From: UBA7236 sp964463165 | GTDB lineage: Bacteria > Bacteroidota > Bacteroidia > Chitinophagales > BACL12 | Assembly (NCBI GenBank): GCA_964463165.1 | Contig: CAYXBK010000002.1 | Location: forward strand, 1-64,000 | Reading direction: 5' to 3' | DNA length: 64,000 nucleotides | In this document: positions 1 through 8,243 of the stretch, piece by piece | How positions within the stretch are numbered: the stretch's first letter is position 1 | How the letters are laid out: every line of letters begins with the position of its first letter | Program-made: the position numbers and the translations under genes | Notes under the pieces: model-generated | Told to the model about the DNA's origin: nothing | What the model saw: the letters and a program-made list of their open reading frames with translations, nothing else | The model's database searches: none

Positions 1-65
1 CTTCCCATTTCCCCACATATGTTGGTAACTAGTTCCGGATAAAAATCTTACCTTTAAAGCCCGTT

Positions 66-1688
66 ATGAAGAATCATCAACCAAGGTATATCTTCGTTAC
101 GGGTGGCGTAACGTCTTCTTTAGGAAAAGGAATTTTCTCCGCATCATTAGCAAAACTTTTACAGGCACGAGGCTTCAGGGTTACGATCCAGAAATTCGAT
201 CCGTACATCAATGTCGACCCCGGTACATTGAATCCGTACGAGCATGGAGAATGTTATGTAACCGATGACGGCGCAGAAACGGATCTTGATCTGGGCCACT
301 ATGAACGATTCCTCGGGATTGAAACTTCTCAGGCAAATAATGTTACAACCGGTGCAGTTTATCAGGAAGTGATCACCCGCGAGCGGGCCGGCGATTATCT
401 TGGAAAAACCGTGCAGGTGATCCCGCATATTACCGATGAAATTCAGCGCAGAATGCTTCTGCTCGGAGAAGGCGGCAAATATGATATTGTGATCACGGAG
501 ATCGGCGGGACGGTTGGTGATATTGAATCTCTTCCCTATATCGAAGCGGTGCGGCAGTTAAAATGGAAACTCGGTGAAAAACGCTGCCTGATCATTCATC
601 TCACACTGATACCTTATTTAACGGCAGCACAGGAATTAAAAACAAAACCGACACAACATTCGGTTAAAATGTTATTGGAGAGTGGAATTCAGGCCGATAT
701 TCTCGTGTGCAGGACAGAGCACCCGCTTTCAAAGGAAATCAGGAGAAAGCTTGCATTGTTTTGCAATGTGAATGTGAATTCGGTGATTCAGGCGATGGAT
801 GTAAAAACAATTTATGATGTGCCTTTGAATCTGCTGGAAGAAAATGCCGATGAAATTGTTCTTGCCAAATTAAAATTGCCCAAGCATGGTGACCCGGATC
901 TCAAAAACTGGAAATTATTTTTATCGCGACTGAAAAATCCAACCGAAACGGTGCGCATCGGACTCGTTGGAAAATATGTTGAATTACAGGATGCCTATAA
1001 ATCTATTCTTGAATCCTTTATTCATGCAGGTGCTTCAAATGAATGTAAAGTAGAAGTTGTATCCATTCAAAGTGAACATATCACTGAAAATAATGTAAAA
1101 GAAAAATTAAGCGACCTCGATGGTATTCTGGTTGCGCCGGGTTTCGGCGACAGGGGAATTGAAGGAAAAATAATTGCGGTGAAATATGTGCGTGAAAATA
1201 AAATTCCATTTTTCGGAATTTGTCTCGGAATGCAATGTGCCGTTATCGAATTCGGGCGCAATGTTTTAAAAATGAAAGATGCACATTCAACCGAAATGAA
1301 TCCGAAAACAAAACATCCGGTGATCGATATGATGGAAGAACAAAAGCAGATCACCGATAAAGGCGGAACCATGCGTTTGGGTGCATACGAGTGCCGCCTG
1401 TTTAAAAAGACCAAAGCATTTGAGATCTATAAAAGCCAGGTCATCTCGGAACGACACCGCCATCGTTTCGAATTCAATAATAAATACCTGAAAGATTATG
1501 AAGCAAAAGGTATGATGGCAGTTGGTATAAATCCGCAGCAAAACCTTGTGGAGATAGTGGAATTGAAAGATCATCCCTGGTTTGTAGGTGTGCAGTTCCA
1601 TCCTGAATTAAAAAGCAAGGTGGAAAAACCACACCCACTATTCGTCGCATTTGTAAAAGCCGCCATGGAACATAAGGCACAATCGTGA
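66..1688 (+). CDS. pyrG: CTP synthase
   Basis: This enzyme makes CTP from UTP, ATP and glutamine, the last step of cytosolic pyrimidine nucleotide synthesis. The 540 residues match the usual family length. The N-terminal synthetase domain opens with the nucleotide-binding loop GGVTSSLGKG (residues 13-22) and runs to about residue 270. A class I glutamine amidotransferase domain fills about 295-540, with the nucleophile in FFGICLGMQ (Cys386) and the His512/Glu514 pair in QFHPE. The ATG at 66 is the only start that keeps the complete N-terminal loop. yidC follows 194 bases downstream behind its own promoter, so the two genes are probably separate units. Nothing in the sequence looks broken. Dihydroorotase, another pyrimidine gene, lies about 4 kb away on the other strand. 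Confidence 0.98.
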   Translation: MKNHQPRYIFVTGGVTSSLGKGIFSASLAKLLQARGFRVTIQKFDPYINVDPGTLNPYEHGECYVTDDGAETDLDLGHYERFLGIETSQANNVTTGAVYQEVITRERAGDYLGKTVQVIPHITDEIQRRMLLLGEGGKYDIVITEIGGTVGDIESLPYIEAVRQLKWKLGEKRCLIIHLTLIPYLTAAQELKTKPTQHSVKMLLESGIQADILVCRTEHPLSKEIRRKLALFCNVNVNSVIQAMDVKTIYDVPLNLLEENADEIVLAKLKLPKHGDPDLKNWKLFLSRLKNPTETVRIGLVGKYVELQDAYKSILESFIHAGASNECKVEVVSIQSEHITENNVKEKLSDLDGILVAPGFGDRGIEGKIIAVKYVRENKIPFFGICLGMQCAVIEFGRNVLKMKDAHSTEMNPKTKHPVIDMMEEQKQITDKGGTMRLGAYECRLFKKTKAFEIYKSQVISERHRHRFEFNNKYLKDYEAKGMMAVGINPQQNLVEIVELKDHPWFVGVQFHPELKSKVEKPHPLFVAFVKAAMEHKAQS

Positions 1689-1691
1689 GGA

Positions 1692-1729
1692 CCACACCTG
1701 AGGCTTTCACCGCTGTGTGGGCCTCAGGT
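1692..1729 (+). other. Competing hairpins just after pyrG
   Basis: Two pairings are possible. ACCTGAGGC (1696-1704) pairs with GCCTCAGGT (1721-1729), a perfect 9 bp stem. CCACAC (1692-1697) pairs with GTGTGG (1715-1720), which lies in the loop of the first stem. The two 5' arms share bases 1696-1697, so the structures largely exclude each other or form a pseudoknot. No T-run follows, so this is not a classic intrinsic terminator. It could protect the pyrG mRNA end. No function is shown. Confidence 0.45.
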
Positions 1730-1803
1730 AACAACTTCCCATTGATACCTGCATTCGCAGAGAGCCTCACCTTACAATTATTTTCCCTTCTTCCCGTCAT
1801 TTC

Positions 1804-1834
1804 TTTGGCATTGGGTCTTCGAAATGTAACTTTG
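1804..1834 (+). promoter_or_regulatory. Promoter of yidC
   Basis: TTTG (1804-1807), a 19-base spacer, then TAACTTTG (1827-1834): an exact match to the Bacteroidota -33/-7 consensus. Transcription would start near 1840, leaving a leader of about 40 bases before the yidC ATG. Confidence 0.8.
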
Positions 1835-1882
1835 TGCCCGCCAAAAGCCCGTTTATGCGGGTTTCATTAAACAAACTACCGG

Positions 1883-3793
1883 ATGGATCGCAAAAATGTA
1901 ATTGGATTTGTACTTCTTGGAATACTGATCATTGGATTTTTTATCATGCAAACCCGCACCGCAAATGAGCAAAGAATTGCGGAAGCCATTAAAAAACATA
2001 CTGAGGATTCGATCGCACAGGTTAAAAAGCTGAGAGAAGACAGTATTGCACTTGCAAATCAGAAACTGGATACGGTAAATAAGGCCGGGCAAACTACCGA
2101 TCAGCCGATTTTATCTCCGGCGCAGTTTTCTTCCATTAAAGATTCTGCTCAGCTTGCCGAGCTGGAAAAAGAATATGGTTCGATCATGTCGGCATTCAAC
2201 GGCACCGAAACATTTCATACACTTGAAAATGACCAGCTTAAAATAATTTTCAGCAATAAGGGCGGACGCATCGTAAAGGCGGAATTAAAACAATTCAAAG
2301 ATCATAAAGGCGGTACTCTCGATCTGGTGGACGGAAAGGAAAATCAGTTTAATTTCAGTTTTTATGCTGCAGGAGATAAACTGATCAAAACCTCTGAATT
2401 ATTTTTTACACCTGTGCCTTCTGCCGATGGAAAATCGATCACTTTCAAAGTGGATGCAGGTGAAGGCAGAATATTAGAGCAGATTTATTCATTTACTTCT
2501 ACCGAATATCTGGTTGATTATAATTTAAAAATGACCGGGTTCGACAGGTATATTCCTGCAAACAGGAGAAATATCCAGCTGGTGTGGCAAAATGATATGC
2601 AGGAGCAGGAAAAAAATATTAATTACGAGCGCCAGTATTCAAAATTATATTACAGTTATTCGAATGGTGATGTTGATTATAAAAATACAAACGGAGAGAT
2701 CAAATTCAGTTCACCGGTAAAATGGGTGAGTTGTCAGCAGCAATTTTTCAACACAACCCTCATTGCAAAAAACAATTTTGAAAACAGTGGTAAAATAAAT
2801 ATTTTTTCGGATGAGGATACCACCCGTTATGTGAAACGTTGTAATGCAGAATTAAATATTGCATTTAACAATTCCGCTGCTTTCGAATTTCCGATGCAAT
2901 GGTATCTCGCACCAAATGCATATAAACCGATCAAGGCGCTTGATCTTGGCCTTGAAACGATCATTCCGACCGGGTCGGGTATCATCGGCTGGCTGAATGA
3001 AAAACTGATCATGCCTTTATTTCATGGATTATCGAATGTGGTAAGCAATTACGGCCTGGTTATTTTATTGATGACATTGATTATTAAACTCGCTCTTACA
3101 CCACTTACTTACCGTTCTTATTTATCAATGGCGAAAATGCGGGTATTAAATCCGGAAGTTGCAGAGATCAGGGAAAAATATAAAGATGATCAGGCAAAGC
3201 TCGGACAGGAACAATTGAAATTATTCCGCAAAGCAGGTGTGAGCCCGCTGGGCGGATGTTTGCCGACATTACTTTCGATGCCGATCTTAATTGCAATGTT
3301 CCGTTTATTTCCGGGATCAATTGAATTGCGCCAGGAATCATTTTTATGGGCAAAAGATCTTTCCACGTATGATGATATATTACACTGGGGTGTAAATATT
3401 CCTTTTATCGGACAGCATTTAAGTATTTTTTGTGTGCTGATGACGATCAGTTCGATTATGTATATCCGCATGAATATGCAAAATTCGGCACAAATGGTCG
3501 GGCCGATGAAAACAATTCAGTACATCACACCTGTATTTTTCTTATTCTTTCTCAATAGTTCGCCTGCGGGCCTGACCTATTATTATTTCGTGAGCAATAT
3601 CACAACCTTTGGGCAGCAAATGCTTATTCGCCGCTTCTTTATTAATGATGACGAAATTCACAGGAAGATACAGGAAAACAAGGCAAAGCCTTCGAAACCT
3701 AAATCCGGTTTTTCAAAACGACTCGAAGAAGCCATGAAGCAATCGCAGGCGATTCGCGAGGCAAAAGAAAAACAACAGAAAAAGAAAAAATAA
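1883..3793 (+). CDS. yidC: Membrane protein insertase YidC
   Basis: YidC inserts and folds inner-membrane proteins, alone or with the Sec translocon. The 636-residue protein has the Gram-negative layout: an N-terminal membrane segment (about residues 5-22), a large periplasmic domain (about 60-340), then the conserved hydrophobic insertase core with five membrane segments (about 365-590). The core includes a stretch around KAGVSPLGGCLPTLLSMPIL typical of the family. The C-terminus is strongly basic (ending KEKQQKKKK), as expected for a ribosome-contacting tail. A charged coiled-coil-like stretch rich in Lys, Glu and Asp follows the first membrane segment. It has its own promoter at 1804-1834 and a likely terminator at 3836-3872, so it is probably monocistronic. 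Length and domain order are normal. Confidence 0.97.
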   Translation: MDRKNVIGFVLLGILIIGFFIMQTRTANEQRIAEAIKKHTEDSIAQVKKLREDSIALANQKLDTVNKAGQTTDQPILSPAQFSSIKDSAQLAELEKEYGSIMSAFNGTETFHTLENDQLKIIFSNKGGRIVKAELKQFKDHKGGTLDLVDGKENQFNFSFYAAGDKLIKTSELFFTPVPSADGKSITFKVDAGEGRILEQIYSFTSTEYLVDYNLKMTGFDRYIPANRRNIQLVWQNDMQEQEKNINYERQYSKLYYSYSNGDVDYKNTNGEIKFSSPVKWVSCQQQFFNTTLIAKNNFENSGKINIFSDEDTTRYVKRCNAELNIAFNNSAAFEFPMQWYLAPNAYKPIKALDLGLETIIPTGSGIIGWLNEKLIMPLFHGLSNVVSNYGLVILLMTLIIKLALTPLTYRSYLSMAKMRVLNPEVAEIREKYKDDQAKLGQEQLKLFRKAGVSPLGGCLPTLLSMPILIAMFRLFPGSIELRQESFLWAKDLSTYDDILHWGVNIPFIGQHLSIFCVLMTISSIMYIRMNMQNSAQMVGPMKTIQYITPVFFLFFLNSSPAGLTYYYFVSNITTFGQQMLIRRFFINDDEIHRKIQENKAKPSKPKSGFSKRLEEAMKQSQAIREAKEKQQKKKK

Positions 3794-3835
3794 ACCGGGT
3801 TCCTTCGGTTATGAATCAACTGCACGGCAACTGTC

Positions 3836-3872
3836 GGGCAGAAATATGATTTATATCATGTCCTGCCTTTTT
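3836..3872 (+). terminator. Probable terminator after yidC
   Basis: GGCAG (3837-3841) pairs with CTGCC (3863-3867), and inside it ATGAT pairs with ATCAT. Five T residues follow (3868-3872). The interior has small unpaired bulges, so the stem is imperfect. Confidence 0.55.
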
Positions 3873-3926
3873 CAATGTAATCCAATTATTGAATGATTAT
3901 AGCGTATATTTAGCTAAATTCATTTT

Positions 3927-4964
3927 ATGCCGCCAAGTATTCAAACATTAAAACAAAGGAATAATGTCATTCTTATTATGACGATATTCCTCGGAATTAT
4001 CATTGCTCTCGGTCTTGAGCGTATCCTTGGCGGTTTGCTGGGAGCAATCATCATTTATGTATTATTCAGGCCTCTCAATGTATATCTGCAGGAAAAAAGA
4101 AAATGGAATAAAAATCTTACAACTGCAATCGTAATGGTGGCCTCGCTTGTGTGCCTGATTCTGCCCATTTTTTTTCTCATCAGGATGATCACAGATAAAG
4201 TTGTTTATTATATCAATCATCCAGATCTCACGGAAACTATTCTTGCCAACATCAATACTTTTGCAACGGAAAAATTAAATCAGCCGACATTAATAGAAGA
4301 TACGATCACAACCTTAAAATCCGGTGCGGGAGATTTTGTTTCTTCTATCATAAACGGTGCTGCAAATACATTTATTCAGCTTGTTGTCATGTATTTTTCT
4401 TTGTTTTTTACAATCAAACATTTTCGTGAATTTGAAAAAGGCCTTATTAAATACATGCCATTTAAAAAAAGCAATTCGGTAAAAATCGGAAATGAATTGC
4501 GCAATATGGCGTATTCAAATATTTTAGGCCAGGGATGTATCGCCGTGATCCAGGGAACTTTGCTAGGCCTCGGCTTTTTGATTTTCGGAATTCCTGATCC
4601 GTTGTTTTGGGGTATGATCGGTGCTTTTATGAGTATGATCCCGCTTTTCGGAACACCACTCGTTTTTTTACCGGCAGGTATTATCGAATTATCAAACGGA
4701 AATATGGTGGCAGGTTTTGGAATTATTATTTACGGTTATCTGATCGTAACAACAGTTGATAATTTTATCCGCATGGCAATCGGCAGAAAAATAGCAAATA
4801 CACATCCGCTCATTACGATCATTGGTGTTGTGATTGGTATTCCGATCTTCGGAATTCTCGGAATATTATACGGTCCGCTCATTATCAGTTTATTTATCAT
4901 GCTTGTGAATATTTACAGTGAAAACAGAGTGGAGATTGCAAATTTGGCAGGAGAAGAAGAATAA
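3927..4964 (+). CDS. AI-2E family transporter / permease
   Basis: This is an integral inner-membrane protein of the AI-2E transporter family (the TqsA/PerM/YtvI superfamily). The 345 residues are normal length and dominated by hydrophobic segments: two near the N-terminus (about 15-35 and 38-55), one at about 66-90, and a cluster from about 150 to 335. The conserved C-terminal core includes GMIGAFMSMIPLFGT and the ending GILYGPLIISLFI. Family members export autoinducer-2 or act as Na+/H+ or metabolite exporters, so the substrate cannot be read from sequence. Two small genes follow closely (23-base gap, then an overlap), suggesting a three-gene operon. A weak TATATTTA lies at 3905-3912, just before the start. 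Confidence 0.85.
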   Translation: MPPSIQTLKQRNNVILIMTIFLGIIIALGLERILGGLLGAIIIYVLFRPLNVYLQEKRKWNKNLTTAIVMVASLVCLILPIFFLIRMITDKVVYYINHPDLTETILANINTFATEKLNQPTLIEDTITTLKSGAGDFVSSIINGAANTFIQLVVMYFSLFFTIKHFREFEKGLIKYMPFKKSNSVKIGNELRNMAYSNILGQGCIAVIQGTLLGLGFLIFGIPDPLFWGMIGAFMSMIPLFGTPLVFLPAGIIELSNGNMVAGFGIIIYGYLIVTTVDNFIRMAIGRKIANTHPLITIIGVVIGIPIFGILGILYGPLIISLFIMLVNIYSENRVEIANLAGEEE

Positions 4965-4987
4965 AAAATTACTATAAATTTTGAACA

Positions 4988-5368
4988 ATGAAACAGGAAT
5001 CTGATTTAAACGAACGCATTGACAAGGCCATCGACGATGTGAAAGATTATCTGAATCTGCGCCTGCGTCTTATTCAGCTGAATTTAGCTGAAAAAGTATC
5101 TGCCGCCTTGTCGAATATGATATCATCGCTTGTAGCAATGGTATTCTTCATATTATTTTTTCTGTTCGGCTCATTCGCCCTCAGCTACTGGCTGGGCGAT
5201 ATTTTCAACAGCCAGGCACTCGGATTTATCGTCGTAGCGGGAATTTATTTATTCATCGCACTTTTTATCCAGGTGATCGCGAAAAAACCGATCAGGAAAA
5301 AAATGATGGATTCTTTTATCCGCGATTTTGCAAATGAACAACAAAATCAAAATCGTTATGACAATTGA
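4988..5368 (+). CDS. Phage holin family-like small membrane protein
   Basis: The 126-residue protein has an amphipathic N-terminal helix (about 1-35), then two strongly hydrophobic segments (about 42-68 and 76-100) joined by a short turn. A basic stretch (AKKPIRKKMMD) and a polar tail follow. This matches the small phage-holin-3/Actinobacterial holin-X type membrane proteins that are common as ordinary chromosomal genes in Bacteroidota. The family name does not imply a prophage, and no phage genes are nearby. It lies 23 bases after the AI-2E gene and overlaps the next gene, so all three are probably co-transcribed. The role is unknown; an envelope stress or membrane-shaping role is only a guess. 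Confidence 0.7.
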   Translation: MKQESDLNERIDKAIDDVKDYLNLRLRLIQLNLAEKVSAALSNMISSLVAMVFFILFFLFGSFALSYWLGDIFNSQALGFIVVAGIYLFIALFIQVIAKKPIRKKMMDSFIRDFANEQQNQNRYDN

Positions 5369-5780
5369 CAGAAAAATATATAATCTCGAAGACCTCCAGA
5401 GAGAAAGAGAAATAATACGTGGCCGGATTAAGGATCAGGAAGAAATTCTGAAAGAACACTATGCCGTGTTTTCGAAAAAATTAAAACCTGTTATGCAGGT
5501 ATTGAATTTTATTTCCGGGAACCGTCTGTTTAAGAAAAATAAAAATGAGGAAGAAGGTGATGAAACAGACTGGTCATCTGTATTGATGAAAATTTTTCTT
5601 GCCGGTGGCATCGGCGGATTATTTCTCAATAAAAGTAAAAAGAATTTTATGCGCACACTCCTGGCATTTGCACTCGATCAGGGCGCAAAATTTATTAAGG
5701 AAAAAGATCTTTCCGTTTATATTGAGAAAATTAAAACGTGGTTGTCGAAAAAGGAAAAAGATGTTGAGGAAGATGAGTGA
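5358..5780 (+). CDS. Hypothetical protein with charged N-terminal helix
   Basis: I do not recognise this protein. From the ATG at 5358 it has 140 residues. An alternative ATG at 5328 would add ten residues and overlap the previous gene by 41 bases instead of 11. The N-terminal part is a charged helix of coiled-coil character (about 10-35, rich in Arg/Glu). A hydrophobic glycine-rich stretch (about 82-95, FLAGGIGGLFLN) follows, then a charged helical tail ending in acidic residues. Its overlap with the holin-like gene and same-strand position behind the AI-2E permease suggest a membrane-associated partner. Proteins of this shape often sit beside small holin-like membrane proteins in Bacteroidota, but I cannot name a family. 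Confidence 0.7.
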   Translation: MTIDRKIYNLEDLQREREIIRGRIKDQEEILKEHYAVFSKKLKPVMQVLNFISGNRLFKKNKNEEEGDETDWSSVLMKIFLAGGIGGLFLNKSKKNFMRTLLAFALDQGAKFIKEKDLSVYIEKIKTWLSKKEKDVEEDE

Positions 5781-5812
5781 ACAGTCGGCACTAAACGGTC
5801 CGCAGCCGAACC

Positions 5813-7147
5813 TTATCTCTCAAATAAAATTCTTTGTCCTTTCATGGATTCATTGAAAGACCCGTTTTGGTAAACCGCATGTCCGTTCACAAATGTATGC
5901 TGCACCTTTCCGGTGAAAGCTTTTCCTTCGAGCGGGCTCCAACCGCATTTATATAAAAGATTTTCTTTTTTAACGGTATATTTTTCATGCGGATCAAATA
6001 AAAAAAGATCTGCATAATATCCTTCTCTGATAAATCCGCGTTCCCGGATATTAAAACAAATCGCAACATGATGGCTCATTTTCTCTGCTATTTTTTCGAG
6101 TGAGATTTTACCCTCCTGATAAAATTGCAGCATCAGGTTAAAACTATGCTGCACCATTGGCGCACCACCCGGGCATTTGATATAGTGATTTGATTTTTCT
6201 TCTGTGGTATGCGGTGCATGGTCTGTAGCAATTACATCAAAATGATCATCCAGCAATGCATCAAATAATTTTGGCTTATGGCGCTTGTCTTTAATAGCCG
6301 GGTTCCATTTTATTCCGTTTCCGAGCGTTGTATAATCTTCCGCATCAAAAAATAAATGATGCACGCACACTTCGGCTGTTATTTTTTTCTGTTCCAACGG
6401 AATTGAATTGGAGAATAATTTTATTTCTTCTTCCGTGCTGATATGCAAAACATGCAGTCGTGTGCCGTATTTTTTTGCAAGTGCAACAGCATACGATGAT
6501 GATTTAAAACATGCTTCTTCATTTCTGATCAGCGGATGTGCGGTGATTGGAATATCCTGTCCGTATAATTCTTTATAATGTTCAAGGTTTGCAAGAATTG
6601 TTTTTTCATCTTCACAATGTGTTGCAATTAATACCGGTGCATTTGCAAATATGTTGGTGAGCGTATTTTCATCATCCACAAGCATATTGCCTGTTGAAGA
6701 ACCCATAAAAATTTTAATGCCGCAGATTTTTTTCGGGTCTGTCCGCAACACTTCATCTGCATTGTCGTTGCTCACACCCATATAAAAAGAAAAATTTGCA
6801 AGCGATTTAGTTGCGGCAAGCTGATATCTTTCTTCCAGTAATTCCTGTGATAGTGAAGGCGGATTCACATTCGGCATATCCATAAAACCTGTCACACCGC
6901 CGGCAACAGCTGCTTTGCTTTCGGTATATAAATCTGCCTTATGTGTTAATCCCGGTTCACGAAAATGTACTTGGTCATCAATAATACCGGGCATGAGATA
7001 TAACCCTTCCGCATCAATTTCCTTTACATTTCCTTTTACCGAAATGGATGAAGCAATTTTTTCAATGCGGTCGCCATCAATTAATAAATCGGAAGAAAAT
7101 ATCTTTCCTTCATTTACTATTTGTGCGTTTTTGATAATTAAATTCAT
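5813..7147 (-). CDS. pyrC: Dihydroorotase
   Basis: This is a class I dihydroorotase of the amidohydrolase fold, which interconverts N-carbamoyl-aspartate and dihydroorotate in de novo pyrimidine synthesis. The 444 residues fit the family. Metal-site motifs are visible: DQVHFREPG near residue 58 (HxR after the first strand), a HCEDE histidine in mid-protein, LHVLHIST, and ATDHAPHT with the catalytic aspartate near residue 310. The typical C-terminal strand ending in a VNG motif is present. The start MNLIIKNAQIV is the usual compact N-terminus. A weak minus-strand TATTTTTA lies upstream. The gene converges with the operon ending at 5780, with no clear terminator in the 32-base gap. Confidence 0.95.
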   Translation of the reverse strand: MNLIIKNAQIVNEGKIFSSDLLIDGDRIEKIASSISVKGNVKEIDAEGLYLMPGIIDDQVHFREPGLTHKADLYTESKAAVAGGVTGFMDMPNVNPPSLSQELLEERYQLAATKSLANFSFYMGVSNDNADEVLRTDPKKICGIKIFMGSSTGNMLVDDENTLTNIFANAPVLIATHCEDEKTILANLEHYKELYGQDIPITAHPLIRNEEACFKSSSYAVALAKKYGTRLHVLHISTEEEIKLFSNSIPLEQKKITAEVCVHHLFFDAEDYTTLGNGIKWNPAIKDKRHKPKLFDALLDDHFDVIATDHAPHTTEEKSNHYIKCPGGAPMVQHSFNLMLQFYQEGKISLEKIAEKMSHHVAICFNIRERGFIREGYYADLFLFDPHEKYTVKKENLLYKCGWSPLEGKAFTGKVQHTFVNGHAVYQNGSFNESMKGQRILFER

Positions 7148-7239
7148 ATTAATATTTTATTAGGTAGAATTTCAAGTCGTAAAAATACTTTACCAGACTA
7201 ATATTTTCATATCTTAGCAAACACGTTTAAACCCATCAT

Positions 7240-8223
7240 ATGGCAGAAATATCAAAATCATGGAAGGTAATTCAAAAAATCGGAATTATTCTAGCTATAT
7301 TAGCATCGCTTGCAACTCTTATTGGTATTTATATACAATTTTTCCATAAAAAAACACCAGAAATCGAATTACAAGTATTGAATGTTGAAGAGTTATCAAA
7401 GTCTTTGAATATAGAAGGGTTCGAAAGTCATTTTATTTATAAGGGCGATACTGTTCAGAAGTTATGGAATATAAGGTTCAAACTAATAAATTCTGGTCAA
7501 GTAACCATAATCTCAAACGGTCCGAGTTCAAATACATTAAGTGAAAAAATTATTTTGGAATTTGAAAAAGAATCAAAAATCGTAAATTACAATATTGAAA
7601 AAAATAACTCTTCAATATTGTTGAGTAAATTGGATTCGACTGATCTATCTATTTCGTTTGATCAATGGCGTCCAAACGAAAGTGTTGTATTTTCCGTATA
7701 TGTAAAAGCGTTGACTACTGAATATGACTTAAAATTTCCAAAATTTCAAAAAAGATATTTAATTGATGGGGATGTAAATGTTGTAGATTATTCAAAAGTT
7801 CAGCCTCAAACTCTTAAACCAATTATAGATTATAGTTCAAATATAGTTTCTAATTGTATCCGTTATTTGCTGTCTGCTATAAGTTGCATTGCAATTCTAT
7901 TAATATTATTTTTCGTATTTGGTAAAAATATCAGGAAATTACTAATTCACAAAAAATGGTTTAAAACCAATCACGTTATATACGAAAATTTTTTAAATGA
8001 CCTAATTAAGCAACGACCTTATATTAAAGAAAAAATTAAAGACGCCAGTAATAAGCCTTGGAAGTTAGACATTGAATTATGGCGTGATTTTCCAGGGCAT
8101 AAATACCCATTTGATGAGGAGCCCTATTATTTAGATAGACAATCAATTCAAGAGGATGTAATTTATGGACTGCTTTTTATAACGCTTTCTTTATTAATAA
8201 TTTCAGTATCTATTAGAATTTGA
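7240..8223 (+). CDS. AT-rich orphan membrane protein
   Basis: I do not recognise this 327-residue protein. It has a membrane segment near the N-terminus (about 13-34), a soluble domain (about 40-205) rich in beta-type sequence and Asn/Ser, a second membrane segment (about 210-232), a charged cytosolic stretch containing a Trp/Pro-rich part (DFPGHKYPFDEEP, near 281-293), and a last membrane segment at the very C-terminus (about 307-325). Composition is clearly more AT-rich than the neighbouring genes, with many AAT, ATA and TTA codons, which suggests recent acquisition or a weakly constrained gene. It is a lone plus-strand gene between two minus-strand genes, with no partner to suggest a function. 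A weak TATCTTAG lies about 25 bases before the start. Confidence 0.75.
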   Translation: MAEISKSWKVIQKIGIILAILASLATLIGIYIQFFHKKTPEIELQVLNVEELSKSLNIEGFESHFIYKGDTVQKLWNIRFKLINSGQVTIISNGPSSNTLSEKIILEFEKESKIVNYNIEKNNSSILLSKLDSTDLSISFDQWRPNESVVFSVYVKALTTEYDLKFPKFQKRYLIDGDVNVVDYSKVQPQTLKPIIDYSSNIVSNCIRYLLSAISCIAILLILFFVFGKNIRKLLIHKKWFKTNHVIYENFLNDLIKQRPYIKEKIKDASNKPWKLDIELWRDFPGHKYPFDEEPYYLDRQSIQEDVIYGLLFITLSLLIISVSIRI

Positions 8224-8243
8224 GCTGAACTGACTTCTATCCA

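Noticed and set aside
1685..1870. A plus-strand frame of about 60 codons between pyrG and yidC
   Set aside because: It overlaps the pyrG stop, has no start-site support and reads through the hairpin region and the yidC promoter. The product resembles no protein.
4988..5368. Prophage remnant suggested by the holin-like protein
   Set aside because: No integrase, capsid, tail or lysis genes nearby. The family is common as an ordinary chromosomal gene in Bacteroidota.
7148..7239. Bidirectional promoter between dihydroorotase and the orphan gene
   Set aside because: Only near-match -7 boxes on each strand (TATTTTTA and TATCTTAG) and no -33 elements at the right distance.
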